A stretch of DNA of 64,000 nt from Lepidostoma basale (GCA_022606425.2 JAHDVF020000581.1:62001-126000), one strand, 5' to 3'. Shown: positions 32,120 to 42,465, numbered from the stretch's first letter. Program-made: numbers and translations. Notes: generated by a model from the letters alone, not told the origin.

Positions 32120-32632
32120 AACACAACAACAAACCATCACGCCGTTTCCCCGCAGGGGTATGCAGAGAGAATAGACCGCCACACTACTCTATCCTGGCAC
32201 ACCTCTCTAGCTTCCTCCACATTCATACATCGAGTCATACACGCACGTCGATTCTTCCGGCTTTTGACATAACCAACTTTTAATATTTGATTAATTTAGT
32301 CATGCCATGTTTTCCTCGGTCTACCTCGACTCCTTACTCCATTTACATTGTTAACGTATACTTTTTTAATCATTCTTTCTTCACCCATGCGCTCCATATG
32401 TCCGAACCAACGCAGCGAACCTTTCATAATTTTGTTCATAATACCTTTTTTCGCTCTACATTCCTTCCTAATATCAGCATTTGAGATTCTGTCGTACATT
32501 GTTCTACCACACATACGTCTTCGGTACCTCATCTCTACCGCATTTATTCTGCTCTCATCTTTCTTCTGCCAGTTCCATGCTTCGCTTCCATACATAAGGG
32601 TTGGAACCAAAACTCCATTGTGAACGGCCATT
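32120..32632 (-). mobile_element. LINE A copy, (GTT)n tail
   Basis: The minus-strand frame 32631-32296 encodes MAVHNGVLVPTLMYGSEAWN, RYRRRMCGRTMYDRISNADI, RKECRAKKGIMNKIMKGSLR and RPRKTWHD, then a frameshift and the SILSAYPCGE-type end. The tail complement (AAC)n is near 32118-32133, the same tail type as 44307-45034, its closest relative. Confidence 0.9.
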
Positions 32633-32742
32633 TGTGTGTGTATTTATTTTTATATGTATAAATAAAACAAACGCGTTTGCATTACTGTTTATAATATAGT
32701 TTTACAAATTAAAAACCACAACCATTCATTACCCATCAGTTA

Positions 32743-32783
32743 CTTGAGAGATGGAGACTGCAACAATCTCCGAAACGTCCGCC
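32743..32783 (+). ncRNA. Hammerhead-like motif, P9 family
   Basis: TTGAGAGATGGAGA, a long loop, TCTCC, GAAA, self-complementary ACGT and GTC, then CGCCGT. Stem II GGAGA/TCTCC is clean, but CTGANGA is altered to TTGAGAGA. Single motif; a partner arm was not found. Confidence 0.5.
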
Positions 32784-32789
32784 GTACCT

Positions 32790-33330
32790 ATAAGAAACTA
32801 CAAAAAATGGATATACCTTATAGCCAAAAAATAATTGAATGTGTTTGTTTAGGTAATTGAACAATGAACCAACATCTCGTGTTATACAATGGCATTAAAC
32901 TAGATCGAAATCTTCTGGAGTAATAATACAAGGCGATAAAATCTTACGTGTCAATTAGGAGCTTTATCTAGGGCACAATATCCACGTATCACTAATGAAA
33001 CGTTTCGTATGTGGTGCTTAATTGTGGATTGCCGGTTTTACTGTTCGCCTGAACCAGAAACCCGGAATGATACGAGTAAAAAGGTGATTACCTTATCTTA
33101 TCTCCCTTCCGTACATATTCATAATATCAATCGTTATTAATGAATGGGTAAGTTTACACATATTGACGAACTTCGGTTATGTTAATCGCTCGTACCTTGT
33201 GCTATTAATATATAATCGCTGCTTGTTAGACAAATTTTGTCACAGTTTGCACCCACATATTCAGTATTTGTATACTCGTATATGTATTAAAATATTCAGA
33301 TATAGATTTACAACACGAAATGATGTTAAA
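32790..33330. other. Single-copy-looking sequence, no gene recognised
   Basis: Positions 32940-33150 have balanced composition (TCACTAATGAAACGTTTCGT, GGTTTTACTGTTCGCCTGAA) and are not repeated in the window. Candidate conserved non-coding sequence. Confidence 0.3.
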
Positions 33331-33334
33331 TGTA

Positions 33335-33636
33335 GATTTCACATTTTTTTTATACAACAGGTCGTTCGGACATATGGAGCGCATGGATGGAGAAAGAATG
33401 GTTAATAAAGTATACGCTAATGATGTAAATGGAGTACGTAGTCCAGGCAGACCGAGGATGACATGGCATGACCAAATTAATAAAATTTTAAAGGTTGGTC
33501 ATGTTAGAAGTCGGAAGAACCAGCGTACTTGTATGACTTGCTGTATGAATGTGGAGGAATCTAGAGACTTGTGCCAGGATGGAGTAGTGAGACGTTCCAT
33601 TCTCTCTGCCTACCCCCTACGGGGAAACGGCGTGAT
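33335..33636 (+). mobile_element. LINE A copy with (TTA)n tail
   Basis: Encodes RSFGHMERMDGERMVNKVYA, NDVNGVRSPGRPRMTWHDQI, CMNVEESRDLCQDGVVRRSI and LSAYPLRGNGVM, in one open frame. The stem-loop is intact and the simple-repeat tail has become (TTA)n (33638-33761). Confidence 0.85.
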
Positions 33637-33637
33637 G

Positions 33638-33678
33638 GTTTATTATTATTATTATTATTATTATTATTTTTATTTATA

Positions 33679-33761
<83 letters not shown>
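33638..33761. repeat. (TTA)n microsatellite at LINE A 3' end
   Basis: About 40 TTA units with a few T-rich interruptions near 33667-33680. It grew from the LINE A tail. Confidence 0.97.
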
Positions 33762-33763
<2 letters not shown>

Positions 33764-33821
33764 ATAATTTTTACGAACGACGATAAAAGGAAGAAATGTA
33801 AGGCAGATGATTGCATCATAA

Positions 33822-34235
33822 GTCTTCTTCTTCTTCTTCTTCTGATTTTATTAGGACTGTGTCCTGTTATTTCTCGGAGCCCGTTCCTATTATGTAGATC
33901 TCCAACTGTCTCGCCATATTTTGGGTGGTCTTCCTGAAGGTTGATTTCCTGTTGGTGCTTTATTTGCCGCTTTACGTATTACTCTTTCAGAACATGCTCG
34001 CTCCACATGATCTCTTCAGTAGCGTCTTCTCAGTCTTCCCCATCGCACGACATCTTCCCATTGCAAATCTTTCTAATGCGGAATTTCTTACTCTGTCTTG
34101 GAGTTTCTTTCCCGCAACTGATCGGAGTCCTCATTTCTGTGGTTCATAGGTGTGATGATGACTTTATTCTGATGGTGTCAGCCCTCGTTTCGATTTCATA
34201 TGTCATTATAGGACGAACGTATCACAAAAAAAAAT
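33822..34235 (-). mobile_element. LINE B-type copy, (AAG)n tail
   Basis: (CTT)n at 33823-33841 is the tail complement. The minus strand encodes decayed GNQPSGRPPKIWRDSWRST-like and RRWGRLRRRYWRDHVER-like blocks, resembling 28660-29035. Frame is broken. Confidence 0.6.
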
Positions 34236-34455
34236 GAAATAGGATCTCTTAGATGGTTTGGATATCTGGAACGGATGAATGAGAGTAGAATTTTATAATT
34301 TTGTATACAAATAATGAAAAATCTACGAGCGAGCATGTTACGATGTATGAATGCAGTGGAATTGCGAGATTTGTTTGTCAGGACAGAGGATCAGACATTG
34401 TGGTCCCATTCTCTTTACCTACCCCTAGGGGAAGATAGCTTGATAGTTAGTTAAT
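34236..34455 (+). mobile_element. LINE A remnant
   Basis: GATCTCTTAGATGGTTTGGA (GSLRWFGYLERMNESR) then a deletion to RCMNAVELRDLFVRTED and the 3' end with a decayed (TTAG)n. Confidence 0.75.
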
Positions 34456-34868
34456 GAATGAGTATTTAATTGTCAACAAAACCATCCAACAAATTTCCTC
34501 ATTAGAAACACAAACTGTTTGAAATTTATATTGTCTACCGAATACAATACATATGTTACCACCACCACACTATTGACGACATTCAATATAATTTGCCTTG
34601 TATTCCTCGAACTATACAATTCGGTTTTATTAACTTCTATAAAATGGAATCAACTTACTCTCTATTATATTGTAGAAACACGAATTCATTTTCATTTCGC
34701 TTGCGCCATACAATAACACTAACTTTGTTTTAGGGTGCATTTCCGAGTAATGTTTCAATGTACAACTTAAAGCTTCGTATACGGCGAAATTGTAACATAA
34801 CAAACACGGCTTATCGAAAATTTCCCGGACGTATGTAAAACACGTTTTATTTCTATGCATTCACATCT
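34456..34868. other. No feature recognised
   Basis: No repeat or coding signal that I can support. Confidence 0.35.
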
Positions 34869-35463
34869 GATTCACATCATTACAATTAGGACGAAACAAT
34901 TTCGAGAAAGAAGCCAACCGAAGAATTCAGTTGGGTTGGGCGGCCTTTGGGAAATTACGTCATGTTTTCACTTCCAAAATACCACAATGCCTCAAGACTA
35001 AAGTCTTCAACCAGTGCGTTTTGCCAGTCATAACATACGGAGCCGAGACGTGGACATTGACAAAAGGTCTAGTCTACAGATTCAAGGTTGCCCAGCGCGC
35101 CATGGAAAGAGCCATGCTTGGAATAACCTTGAGGGATAGATTTAGAAACGAATTTATTCGACAACAAACCAAGGTGACTGAGGTGGCTCTACGGATAGGC
35201 GGGCTGAAGTGGCGGTGGGCTGGCCATATCTGTCGGAGAACCGACAGCCGATGGGGAAGACGGGTTCTGGAGTGGAGACCGCGTACAGGATTCCGTAGAG
35301 TTGGACGTCCCCCTGCCCGCTGGACCGACGATCTGAAGAGGATTGCTGGACATGGATGGATGGGAGCGGCAATGGATAGGGGGCGGTGGAGGGCTTTGGG
35401 AGAGGCCTACATTCAGCAGTGGATGACAGACAGCTGATGATGATGATGATGATGATTCACATC
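34869..35463 (+). mobile_element. RTE-type LINE E insertion with TSD and intact C-terminal frame
   Basis: Flanked by GATTCACATC at 34869-34878 and 35454-35463. The open frame 34931-35437 (168 residues) encodes FGKLRHVFTSKIPQCLKTKV, VLPVITYGAETWTLTKGLVY, QRAMERAMLGITLRDRFRNE, LKWRWAGHICRRTDSRWGRR and EAYIQQWMTDS, the canonical RTE reverse-transcriptase C-terminus. The tail is (ATG)n. The catalytic domain is missing (5' truncation), yet this part is unbroken, so the insertion is fairly young. Confidence 0.9.
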
Positions 35464-35639
35464 TGGACTCCTAGGGTTTCTATTAAATTTACTCTACAGT
35501 TTAATATACACATACGTACCGTATAAGGAAGTTAACGCATATAGCCTGAGCTAATCTTATTTAATGGCAGGCGGCCTCAATAGCACAATGTCAAAGGATG
35601 CAGCTTCCAAACTGGAAAATTTTAATCTTTAAAAACAGT

Positions 35640-35955
35640 TTTAAATGCGGACCCTACGCTCTATCCCAGCAGAACCCTCAGAGATTGAATCAGAAATGAG
35701 ACGTTAAGATCTGCCTGTGGTGTTGAAGACATAGTAAGATGAGGAAGGTGCAGAAGGCGCTTTTGGAGAGATCATGTGGACCGCATGGAGAATACACGAA
35801 TCGTAAACATTGTTAAAGAAGAAAACCTCAGCAGCAAGAGATTACCAAGAAGGCCGCCAAAGAGATGGAAAGATGATTTAACATCATCTTTCCAGGACAG
35901 TACACCGTCATAAAAAGGTCATACGATACTAAAAAGAAAAAGAAGAAGAATATTA
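35640..35955 (+). mobile_element. LINE B-like remnant, (AAG)n tail
   Basis: The plus strand reads VEDIVR, CRRRFWRDHVDRMENTRIVN, RRPPKRWKDDLTSSFQDS in one decayed frame, ending AGAAAAAGAAGAAGAATATT. Confidence 0.7.
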
Positions 35956-36021
35956 TACAACCCTGCAACTACTCCGGCGATTATTAATTCAACGGCTATA
36001 TATTTAAGAAAATATTTACAT

Positions 36022-36114
36022 AAATGACATGTTTCGCCCTTCTAAGGCATTATCAAACATTTGATAATGCCTTAGAAGGGCGAAACATGTCATTTCCATA
36101 AAATATAATAAAAC
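36022..36114. mobile_element. P1 element: perfect 74-bp palindrome of hammerhead-like arms
   Basis: Positions 36022-36057 are the exact reverse complement of 36060-36095, with a 2-bp spacer. Each arm reads TTTGATAATGCCTTAG then AAGGGCGAAACATGTCATTT: stem II GCC(TT)/(AA)GGGC, GAAA, ACATGT and GTC are present, but the CTGANGA box is TTGATAA. The right arm continues to 36126, is interrupted by the element 36127-36698, and resumes at 36699. Confidence 0.85.
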
Positions 36115-36126
36115 TTATAGAAAACT
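36115..36126. repeat. Target-site duplication, left copy
   Basis: TTATAGAAAACT, exactly repeated at 36699-36710. Confidence 0.85.
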
Positions 36127-36698
36127 TATTAATCGACGTATGATTAAGTGTACAGAATTCCATAATGATGTTATTAAAATAAACAAAAGTTGATTATAAA
36201 TAGATGAATTAAAAATTCTATAAATGATATGAAATATTCACGATACGTGTTTCGTCTTATGAGGACATCTTCGAGTGTGCAGGCTTATAATATATATAAT
36301 ATAGACTTTGGGGTATGTCCCCGCCACTTCTACACCGATTATTTGTGGAAGTGGTTAACAATTATAGGTGCATTGCTAGTTTAATTTCTGGGTATTTCTG
36401 TGGACAGTGATTGGCTGACTCTTTTTATGATAGGATTCTAAGAATTTGGAAAATATGATGAAGAATTTTCTTTTCCACGAAACAATAATTCAGTTGAAAA
36501 TATATTATATTTGAAATAAGAGAAAACAAAGATTAGATTAGATTAAAGATTAGAGAAAAGATTAGATTAAAAGATTAGATTAGATTAAAGATTAGAGAAA
36601 ACAAAGACAGATTTTGTGTCGTAAATATTTCATATCATTTATAGAATTTTCAGTTCTTCTATTATATTTTTAAAAAACTCCTTATTTTAATAACATCA
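36127..36698. mobile_element. P11 hammerhead-type element inserted in a P1 element
   Basis: 572 bp between 12-bp target duplications. Outer inverted arms: ATGATGTTATTAAAATAA (36170) against TTATTTTAATAACATCAT (36682) and ATTCTATAAATGATATGAAA against TTTCATATCATTTATAGAAT. The left arm has a minus-strand motif at 36238-36279: TCGAAGA, an extra T, GTC/GAC stem II, GAAA, ACACGTATC. The interior contains GATTA-rich repeats (36530-36600). No open frame. Insertion with a 12-bp TSD is directly visible. Confidence 0.8.
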
Positions 36699-36780
36699 TT
36701 ATAGAAAACTGATGTTTTCATTCGTTTTAATTATTTAATATGGAGTTTTACATCATTGTTTAAGAAACAATAAAAATAAA
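36699..36780 (+). repeat. P1 right arm and tail, continued
   Basis: After the second TSD copy the P1 arm resumes with GATGTTTTCATTCG and ends in the ATATGGAGTTTTACATCATT tail. Confidence 0.8.
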
Positions 36781-36849
36781 ATCTTTTTATTAATTTTCAT
36801 AGATTAGACATCGTTTCAGCATTTAAGTAACTAATTTAAAATAAAAAAA

Positions 36850-37135
36850 TAATTAACCATCACGTCATCTCTACGAAGGGGTAGGCAGAAATAATGGAAT
36901 GCCAAACTGTTCTATCCTGACATACTTCTCTCGATTCTTCAATATTCAAACCTCGTGTCGAACGCGCGTCGATTTTTCATACTCCTCATGAAGCCGACAT
37001 TTAATATTTGATTGATTTGATCGTGCCACGTTTTTCTTTATTTCTAGTTCCGTTTACATCGTTTACACATAATTTCTTTACAATTCTTTCCACTTGTCTA
37101 AAACATCTTAATGATCCCTTTCATTATATTATTAA
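36850..37135 (-). mobile_element. LINE A remnant
   Basis: Complement of the LINE A 3' end with small deletions (AACCATCACGTCATCTCTAC, GGGGTAGGCAGAAATAATGG, TTTGATTGATTTGATCGTGC). No intact frame. Confidence 0.8.
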
Positions 37136-37620
37136 AAAAAATGTTTCGGTAATTTTCTAATTGAAGTAATGGTTGGAAAAACGCAAGAACAAAAATCAAA
37201 TATTCGGTTGTGGTAATTTTAGTGAATGAAAAGGATATGGTCATTATCAGGACCTACCCTACAGAACAAGCTTACCATTGACACAATGATGAAACAGCGG
37301 AAGAAGCGAACTATATCTGTACTTTATATCTACGACCATTAGTTTAAACATAACCGTCAATAACTATAATTTATAAAGTATACCTATTTTTGAACGAACG
37401 GTCTATTTGTGAAGTTGCATTGTTACCAAAGTAACGTTAGATTTAAAAATTTAAGTTTCAAACTTGGAAATTCTTTCGAACGTCAATAATTTAAACGTTT
37501 ATCTGGCAGCTTGCCAATATACTTAGCAGTTTCAAGTGAGAACTGGGGTTATAGATTTGGAACCAATTCTTTTAATTTATCTTAAGTAAGAAAAAAAAAT
37601 TCTTTATAGGGGTCGGCGAT
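37136..37620. other. No feature recognised
   Basis: No support for a gene or repeat. Confidence 0.35.
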
Positions 37621-37623
37621 AAT

Positions 37624-38065
37624 AATTTAACTTCTTCTTCTTCAAGTGCCCTGTCGGTTCCCTCCAACGTTGGCGATCAGCTCGGCGAACTGTCTCTGTC
37701 CTGCGCTGTTCGGAACAGCTCCTCCACACTTCGAATGCCAGTCCACTCCCTCACGTTTCGCAGCCAGGACATTTGTCTCCTACCAGGCCCTCGGCGTCCC
37801 TCGACTTTTCCCTCCAATATCAGTTGGAGAAGGTGGTACTTTTCCCCACGCAGTATATGACCCAGATGTGAAATTTTCTGAACCTTGATAGTTAAAAACA
37901 GTTCCCTGTCAACTCTAGCTCGCCTCAGGACTTCGGTATTGGTAACCATGTCTGTCCAGGGAATTCTGAGCATTCAGCGATGGAGCCACATTTCAAATGC
38001 TTTCAGTCTGTTCATTGAGTTGACTTTCAAGGTCCACGTTTCACATCCGTTCACATCAGCATTTG
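37624..38065 (-). mobile_element. LINE C copy, (AAG)n tail
   Basis: The minus-strand frame encodes MLRIPWTDMVTNTEVLRRAR, KISHLGHILRGEKYHLLQLI, LEGKVEGRRGPGRRQMSWLR and NVREWTGIRSVEELFRTAQD. A short (CTT)n at 37634-37644 is the tail complement. Best-preserved LINE C end in the window. Confidence 0.88.
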
Positions 38066-38269
38066 ATCATTCTCATAATTTAACTAAATCAATTTATTAA
38101 GTGGTGAATTGATTCAATAAAAGTTTAGAAAAATGGGTTTTGAAAAACATATTTTTTTATTAAAATTAGCAATGAGTCGTAGCTATTATTTTACATGTGA
38201 GCAAATGTGCTAATCTTTTTATCAAATCAATAATATGGATTGTTTTCCTTCTACGTGTATTCGCCTTCT

Positions 38270-38415
38270 CTTTGTGTTATGGAATCACATTTGAATAAAT
38301 ATAATGACACTTCGTATTTTCACAACACTTTAATTTATTTGTATTCATGTTTCAGTTGTGACTGAAATAAACAACAATGTTTTGTGAAACACAAAGTGTT
38401 ATTCTATTTATTCAA
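38270..38415. mobile_element. P8-like element remnant
   Basis: Inverted flanks TTTTCACAACACTTT (38319) against AAACACAAAGTGTT (38388), with GTTTCAGTTGTGACTGAAA in the middle. Similar to 41290-41515, but no hammerhead core is left. Confidence 0.4.
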
Positions 38416-38439
38416 AAATAAATTAAAGCGATTTTTCAG

Positions 38440-38600
38440 TAATGACTTAGTAAAATGTGGTGCGACCAAACTAATAAAATATTAAATGTCGGCCGTGTCA
38501 GAAGTCGTGAAAATTGACGTGCCTTTATGACAAGATGTAAGAATGTTGGGGATGCGCATGAAGTACTCGTATGTCATGAAATAATAGTATGGAGGTTCTC
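38440..38600 (+). mobile_element. LINE A remnant
   Basis: TGGTGCGACCAAACTAATAA to GCATGAAGTACTCGTATGTC follows the WCDQTNKILNVGRVRSRENR and TRCKNVGDAHEVL coding order with many changes. Confidence 0.7.
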
Positions 38601-38749
38601 ATATATATTCAAATTATTTAATTACATTTTTATTGTTAAGTTATACATAAATCGCAGCCTGACATTAAAAGGTTGGTAAGCAACGCGAAAGCGATGACGT
38701 CACAGAATATTTTAAATGTGAATTACCTGCAGATACTATGGACCTAAAC

Positions 38750-38905
38750 GCAGATACTATGGACCGCCACATAGTTCTGTCGATTTCTCTGAATCCTTAA
38801 TTGCTTGATTTGATTGTGCCACGTTTTCCTCTGTCTTATTAGAATATTTCTGATTATGTTTACGTATACTTTTTTACCATTCTTTAATCATTAATTCTTT
38901 CGACA
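38750..38905 (-). mobile_element. LINE A remnant, deleted
   Basis: GGACCGCCACATAGTTCTGT joined by deletion to CGATTTCTCTGAATCCTTAA and TTGATTTGATTGTGCCACG. Confidence 0.65.
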
Positions 38906-38939
38906 TCGTCGAGAGAAATATTTGAACTTACTACTATCT

Positions 38940-39135
38940 AAAATAAAATAAAATATAACACTGGACTTTGTTTTTCACCACTATGCGGTTATTTTATTTG
39001 CCGACTAGTTTCGCTTGTACCCAAGCTTGAGCCCTGAGGAAGCTTGGGTACGAGCGTAACCACATGGCAATTAAAATAACCGGATAGTGGTAAAAAAGTA
39101 CAGTGTTTTATTTTATTTTATTTTAAATACAAATA
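38940..39135. mobile_element. P7 element with two half-preserved hammerhead arms
   Basis: Outer inverted ends are AAAATATAACACTGGACTTT against AAGTACAGTGTTTTATTTTA. The left arm (minus) keeps AAGC-GAAACTAGTC-GGC (39012-39000), with self-complementary ACTAGT, but has lost CTGANGA. The right arm (plus) keeps CTGAGGA (39034-39040) followed by an extra A and GCTT, but has lost the GAAACTAGTC half. Together they reveal an intact ancestral hammerhead. Confidence 0.65.
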
Positions 39136-39139
39136 ATAA

Positions 39140-39735
39140 AAATATATTAAATGTCTAACCACAAAGTAAATGCTTCATACGAAAATTTAACTACTATCTT
39201 CTTCAGACAATAAAAGTAATAAAATAAATACGTAAACGAAAGACGAGATAAATAAACTCATGTAAGCGAAAAAAACAGTATTTGGATTCGTTAAATATTC
39301 AAAAGTTACGTTATATTTAATTTTATATTAATATAGTTAAAAGATAATCGACGTTCGTTTTATAGGTCCTGTAAGAAGTGTGTACTTAAAACTGTCGCGG
39401 CTTTCATTAATATCTCAATTCTCATCAATATAACACGGCCTATTATCTATTCATGACTGTTTTTGCAGGGTGTGTGAATGAGAGCTATAAAGAGCTACAC
39501 CGCGGGTCTAAAGGAAGTTTTATCTGAGTAACTACTTTTATTGTTATGGGCCATACAAGGCGCAATAAAATTTTGTCTAAGGAAGAGTTATATAGCCTCC
39601 ACACAGCACAAGAAGTAAGTATAACGTATAATTTAGTTCTTAAAATTAATTAATAGTAATTACTTGTCATTATGAAAATTAAAGATACGTATAATTAACT
39701 AACTATCGTCATCACCATCATATCCAGCGCCAAAA
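39140..39735. other. No feature recognised
   Basis: AT-rich on the left; positions 39420-39620 more mixed and not repeated in the window. Confidence 0.35.
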
Positions 39736-40100
39736 CCCTTTGTGGGTCTTAACTTCCGTACTCGTAAATTACTACCACGCACATTAATTTTCCCCAGACT
39801 TTTCCCGTCCACTCCTGGACAAAGGCCTCCTCCATTCGCTTCCATGTCACTCTGTCTTGTGCAGACTGCATCCAGGTTATCCCGACATGTCTGTTCAGAT
39901 CATCCTTCCACCGTAGTTGCGGCCGCCCTGCACTTATCTTTGCCGTCCACGGTCTCCAAGTCAGCAGTCATTTTGTCCATTTTTCATTTGAGTTTCTGGC
40001 TACGTGTTGTTTTTTCTCTCGCCGTATCGTTTCTGACTCTGTCTCTTAGGCTTATTTGTAAAATAGCTCTTTCCACGGTCCTTTGGGTCGCTTGCACTTT
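39736..40100 (-). mobile_element. RTE-type LINE remnant
   Basis: Complement of the same LINE as 27243-27640 (KCRAAATTVEG, MQSAQDRVTWKRMEEAFVQE in decayed frames; TAGTTGCGGCCGCC, CCGTCCACGGTCTCCAAGTC). Runs directly into a LINE A remnant at 40100. Confidence 0.75.
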
Positions 40101-40455
40101 CCTGCTACACTTCTCTCAATTCCTCAACATTTTTACATCGATCATGCATACACAATTTCTACAATTTCTCATGTGGCCGACATTCAATATATGATCGATT
40201 TCATCGTGCCACGTTTTCCTCGGTCTTCCTTTATTTACATAATAATTCTGTTAACGTACACTTTCCTTAACTTAATTTCTTCATTCATTCTATCCATGTG
40301 TCCAAGCCAGTTTAATGATCCTTTCATTATTTTATTCATTAAACTTTCATTCGTATTGCATTTACTTCTTATATAATATTTGAGTATGACACTTAATCAC
40401 AAACAGATTTACCAACAATTCGTTCAAAATATCTCATTTCTGCTGCATTATTATG
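40101..40455 (-). mobile_element. LINE A remnant
   Basis: ACTTCTCTCAATTCCTCAAC, ATGTGGCCGACATTCAATAT, CGTGCCACGTTTTCCTCGGT and AATGATCCTTTCATTATTTT follow the LINE A complement; it lacks the 3' stem-loop. Confidence 0.75.
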
Positions 40456-40494
40456 TACCCCCAATACAAAAAATTATTAAAATTATTAAATAAT

Positions 40495-40740
40495 TAACCA
40501 TTACGTTGCCTCTCCGAAAAAAAGATAAAAATATGTATTCAAGTAGTGTGAATGGAAAAAGGACCCAGTAAGACATGGTATGACCTTATTAATCAATTAC
40601 TGAATGGCGGCCATGTTCGAAGTAGGAACAATCGACGAGCAAGTATGTCACGGTGCGTGAATGTAGAAGAGGCGCGATAATTATGTCAGGATAGTGTGTG
40701 GCGATCCTTTCTCTCTACCAACCTACGATGGTTAGTTAGT
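40495..40740 (+). mobile_element. LINE A remnants, opposed ends
   Basis: 40495-40530 resembles an inverted 3' end (AACCATTACGTTGCCTCTCC). 40545-40740 is a plus-strand remnant coding decayed KTWYDLINQLLNGGHVRSRN, NRRASMSRCVNVEEAR, ending (TTAG)n. Confidence 0.7.
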
Positions 40741-41285
40741 TCACTCGGATAATGGCAGTTGTTTCTGATATACGAGAAATTAATTATTAATACGTCCTTC
40801 AAAGGATGCTAATCTTCTGGTGGGTGGGTCCCAGGTGCTAAAACTATTTACAGAAAGTTGCTGGCGACCTCATTTCGGTGAAATATCCTAGAATTCCGAT
40901 AAAATGAAAGTTGTTATAGTGCCCAATGGCTTGGGATGCTTCGTAGAAGCGAAAATTCAATTAAAATAATGACAGATTTCATTACGTATTCATTAAACCA
41001 ATGTTCGCCATCGCAAACGTCAACATCGGACGTCAAAAGTTTAAGCGAATCTCGATCTTTGCCTAACCCAAAGTTTTCGGCAAGATAACGGGTTTTCAAA
41101 TTTTAAGATAATCAACGACTATTTTCGGGGCCTAACCCTTCACCGTCATTTATACCAATAGCAAAATAATAAATAAAACTATTTTTTTATTAATATCTAG
41201 AAATGGTAGATTTATTAAACGTTTATATTAATTAACTCTAATTTCTTGTATATTCGCCATCACTTTATGTTGTGGATTCATTTTT
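40741..41285. other. No feature recognised
   Basis: Positions 40800-41150 look single-copy. The 61-residue minus-strand frame has no recognisable motif. Confidence 0.35.
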
Positions 41286-41520
41286 GAATAACTTTTTGAA
41301 AGGATTGTATTTTCACAACACTTTTTTGCACCTTTTCCAAACATGTTTCTGGACACAAAGATCCCTTTTTCATTGTATGAATTTTAACAAAAAATTCATA
41401 CACTGGTAAAAATTCATACAATGAAGAAGGGAATTCTGTGTCCCGAAACACGTTTGTGAAAGTTGCAACAAAGTGTTGTGAAAATACAATATTTAAAAAA
41501 AAGTTGTTCAAACTTTATTT
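41286..41520. mobile_element. P8 element, divergent pair
   Basis: Arms: GTATTTTCACAACACTTTTT (left) against AAAGTGTTGTGAAAATACAA (right). The right-arm motif is ATGAAGA, an extra A, GGG...CCC, GAAA, CACGTTTG; on the minus strand of the left arm GAAACATGTTTGG remains. CTGANGA reads ATGAARA, so the core is one or two bases off consensus. Confidence 0.6.
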
Positions 41521-41814
41521 TAACTAGTTCCAGGAAATATTTTCTAGTATTCTGGGGTTTATCCCTTAATTTTTTTCAACAATGTATTTAGCCATTTCAA
41601 TTTTAATATCTTAACTCGTGTATAAAAAACAACAAAGCTTTTAATTTTCACTACGTTTGATAATGCCTTAGTCATATGACCCACTGAATGAAATTATTAC
41701 ATAAATGTTGACTAAACCAATTTTTTTAAATGAATTTATGAGGATTTTTTTCTCGACAAGTTTAAAATTTTTTAATATTCATCGGGAGAACGATAATTTT
41801 TTTTATATCGTTTA

Positions 41815-42300
41815 TGGTGAAATAATAGGACAAGTCAACAAGACCTCGGCGGTATCAGGTTGTCTCAAGGATATAATATGGAAAAAAAAGTATATGAACA
41901 ACAAGTATGAGAACTGACAGAATATATAAAACCTGCGTAAGGCCTAGACTGACATATACCATTGAGACCAGAGCGGATACCACAAGAACGAAGGCTAAAG
42001 TACGGGTGGCAGAGATGAGGACGCTGAGGAGGATAACAGGGAGGACTATTCGAGATAGGGTGAGGAGCACGGCTATCCGCGAGATCTGCAAGGTGGAGGA
42101 TGTCGTGAGATGGGGCATACAACGCAGAAGATACTGGAATGCGCACGTGCAGAGGATGGATCCCACCAGAATCCCATACGCTGTGGCGCATCAGATTCCT
42201 GCCGGCTGCCGATGGAGAGATAGTTGGGAGTCCACCTCCCGCCAGTCTGATTTCAGGAACAGACCAAAGGTCTATAAGGAGAAGAATAAGAAGAAGAAGA
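41815..42300 (+). mobile_element. LINE B copy, best preserved
   Basis: The open frame from 41907 encodes MRTDRIYKTCVRPRLTYTIE, TRADTTRTKAKVRVAEMRTL, RRITGRTIRDRVRSTAIREI, CKVEDVVRWGIQRRRYWNAH, VQRMDPTRIPYAVAHQIPAG and CRWRDSWESTSR, then NRPKV and an (AAG)n tail. It is the C-terminal part of an RTE-like reverse transcriptase. Upstream sequence from 41827 (GGACAAGTCAACAAG) matches 18360 and 58630. The catalytic domain is missing. Confidence 0.85.
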
Positions 42301-42319
42301 AGAGTTTACGGTTTATATT

Positions 42320-42465
42320 TTTCTCCCGATATTGAAGGTGAAAAGCCTTTGAAACATGTCGAGAAAAATTAACTCAGAAATGGAACAAACAGTGTTAATA
42401 TTAATATATAAAAAAACATGATTATAAAATTCCACAGTGTTAACGTCTCAAAAAGTAATATTATT
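42320..42465 (+). mobile_element. P10 element right arm with hammerhead-like motif
   Basis: ATTGAAGGTGAAAAGCCTTT then GAAACATGTCGAG (to 42365): stem AAGG/CCTT, GAAA, ACATGT and GTC are present, but CTGAAGA reads TTGAAGG. The outer arm ATTCCACAGTGTTAACG closes it. Confidence 0.5.

Noticed and set aside
34931..35437. Host gene of 168 residues
   Set aside because: It is the RTE reverse-transcriptase C-terminus within an insertion flanked by a TSD and ending in (ATG)n.
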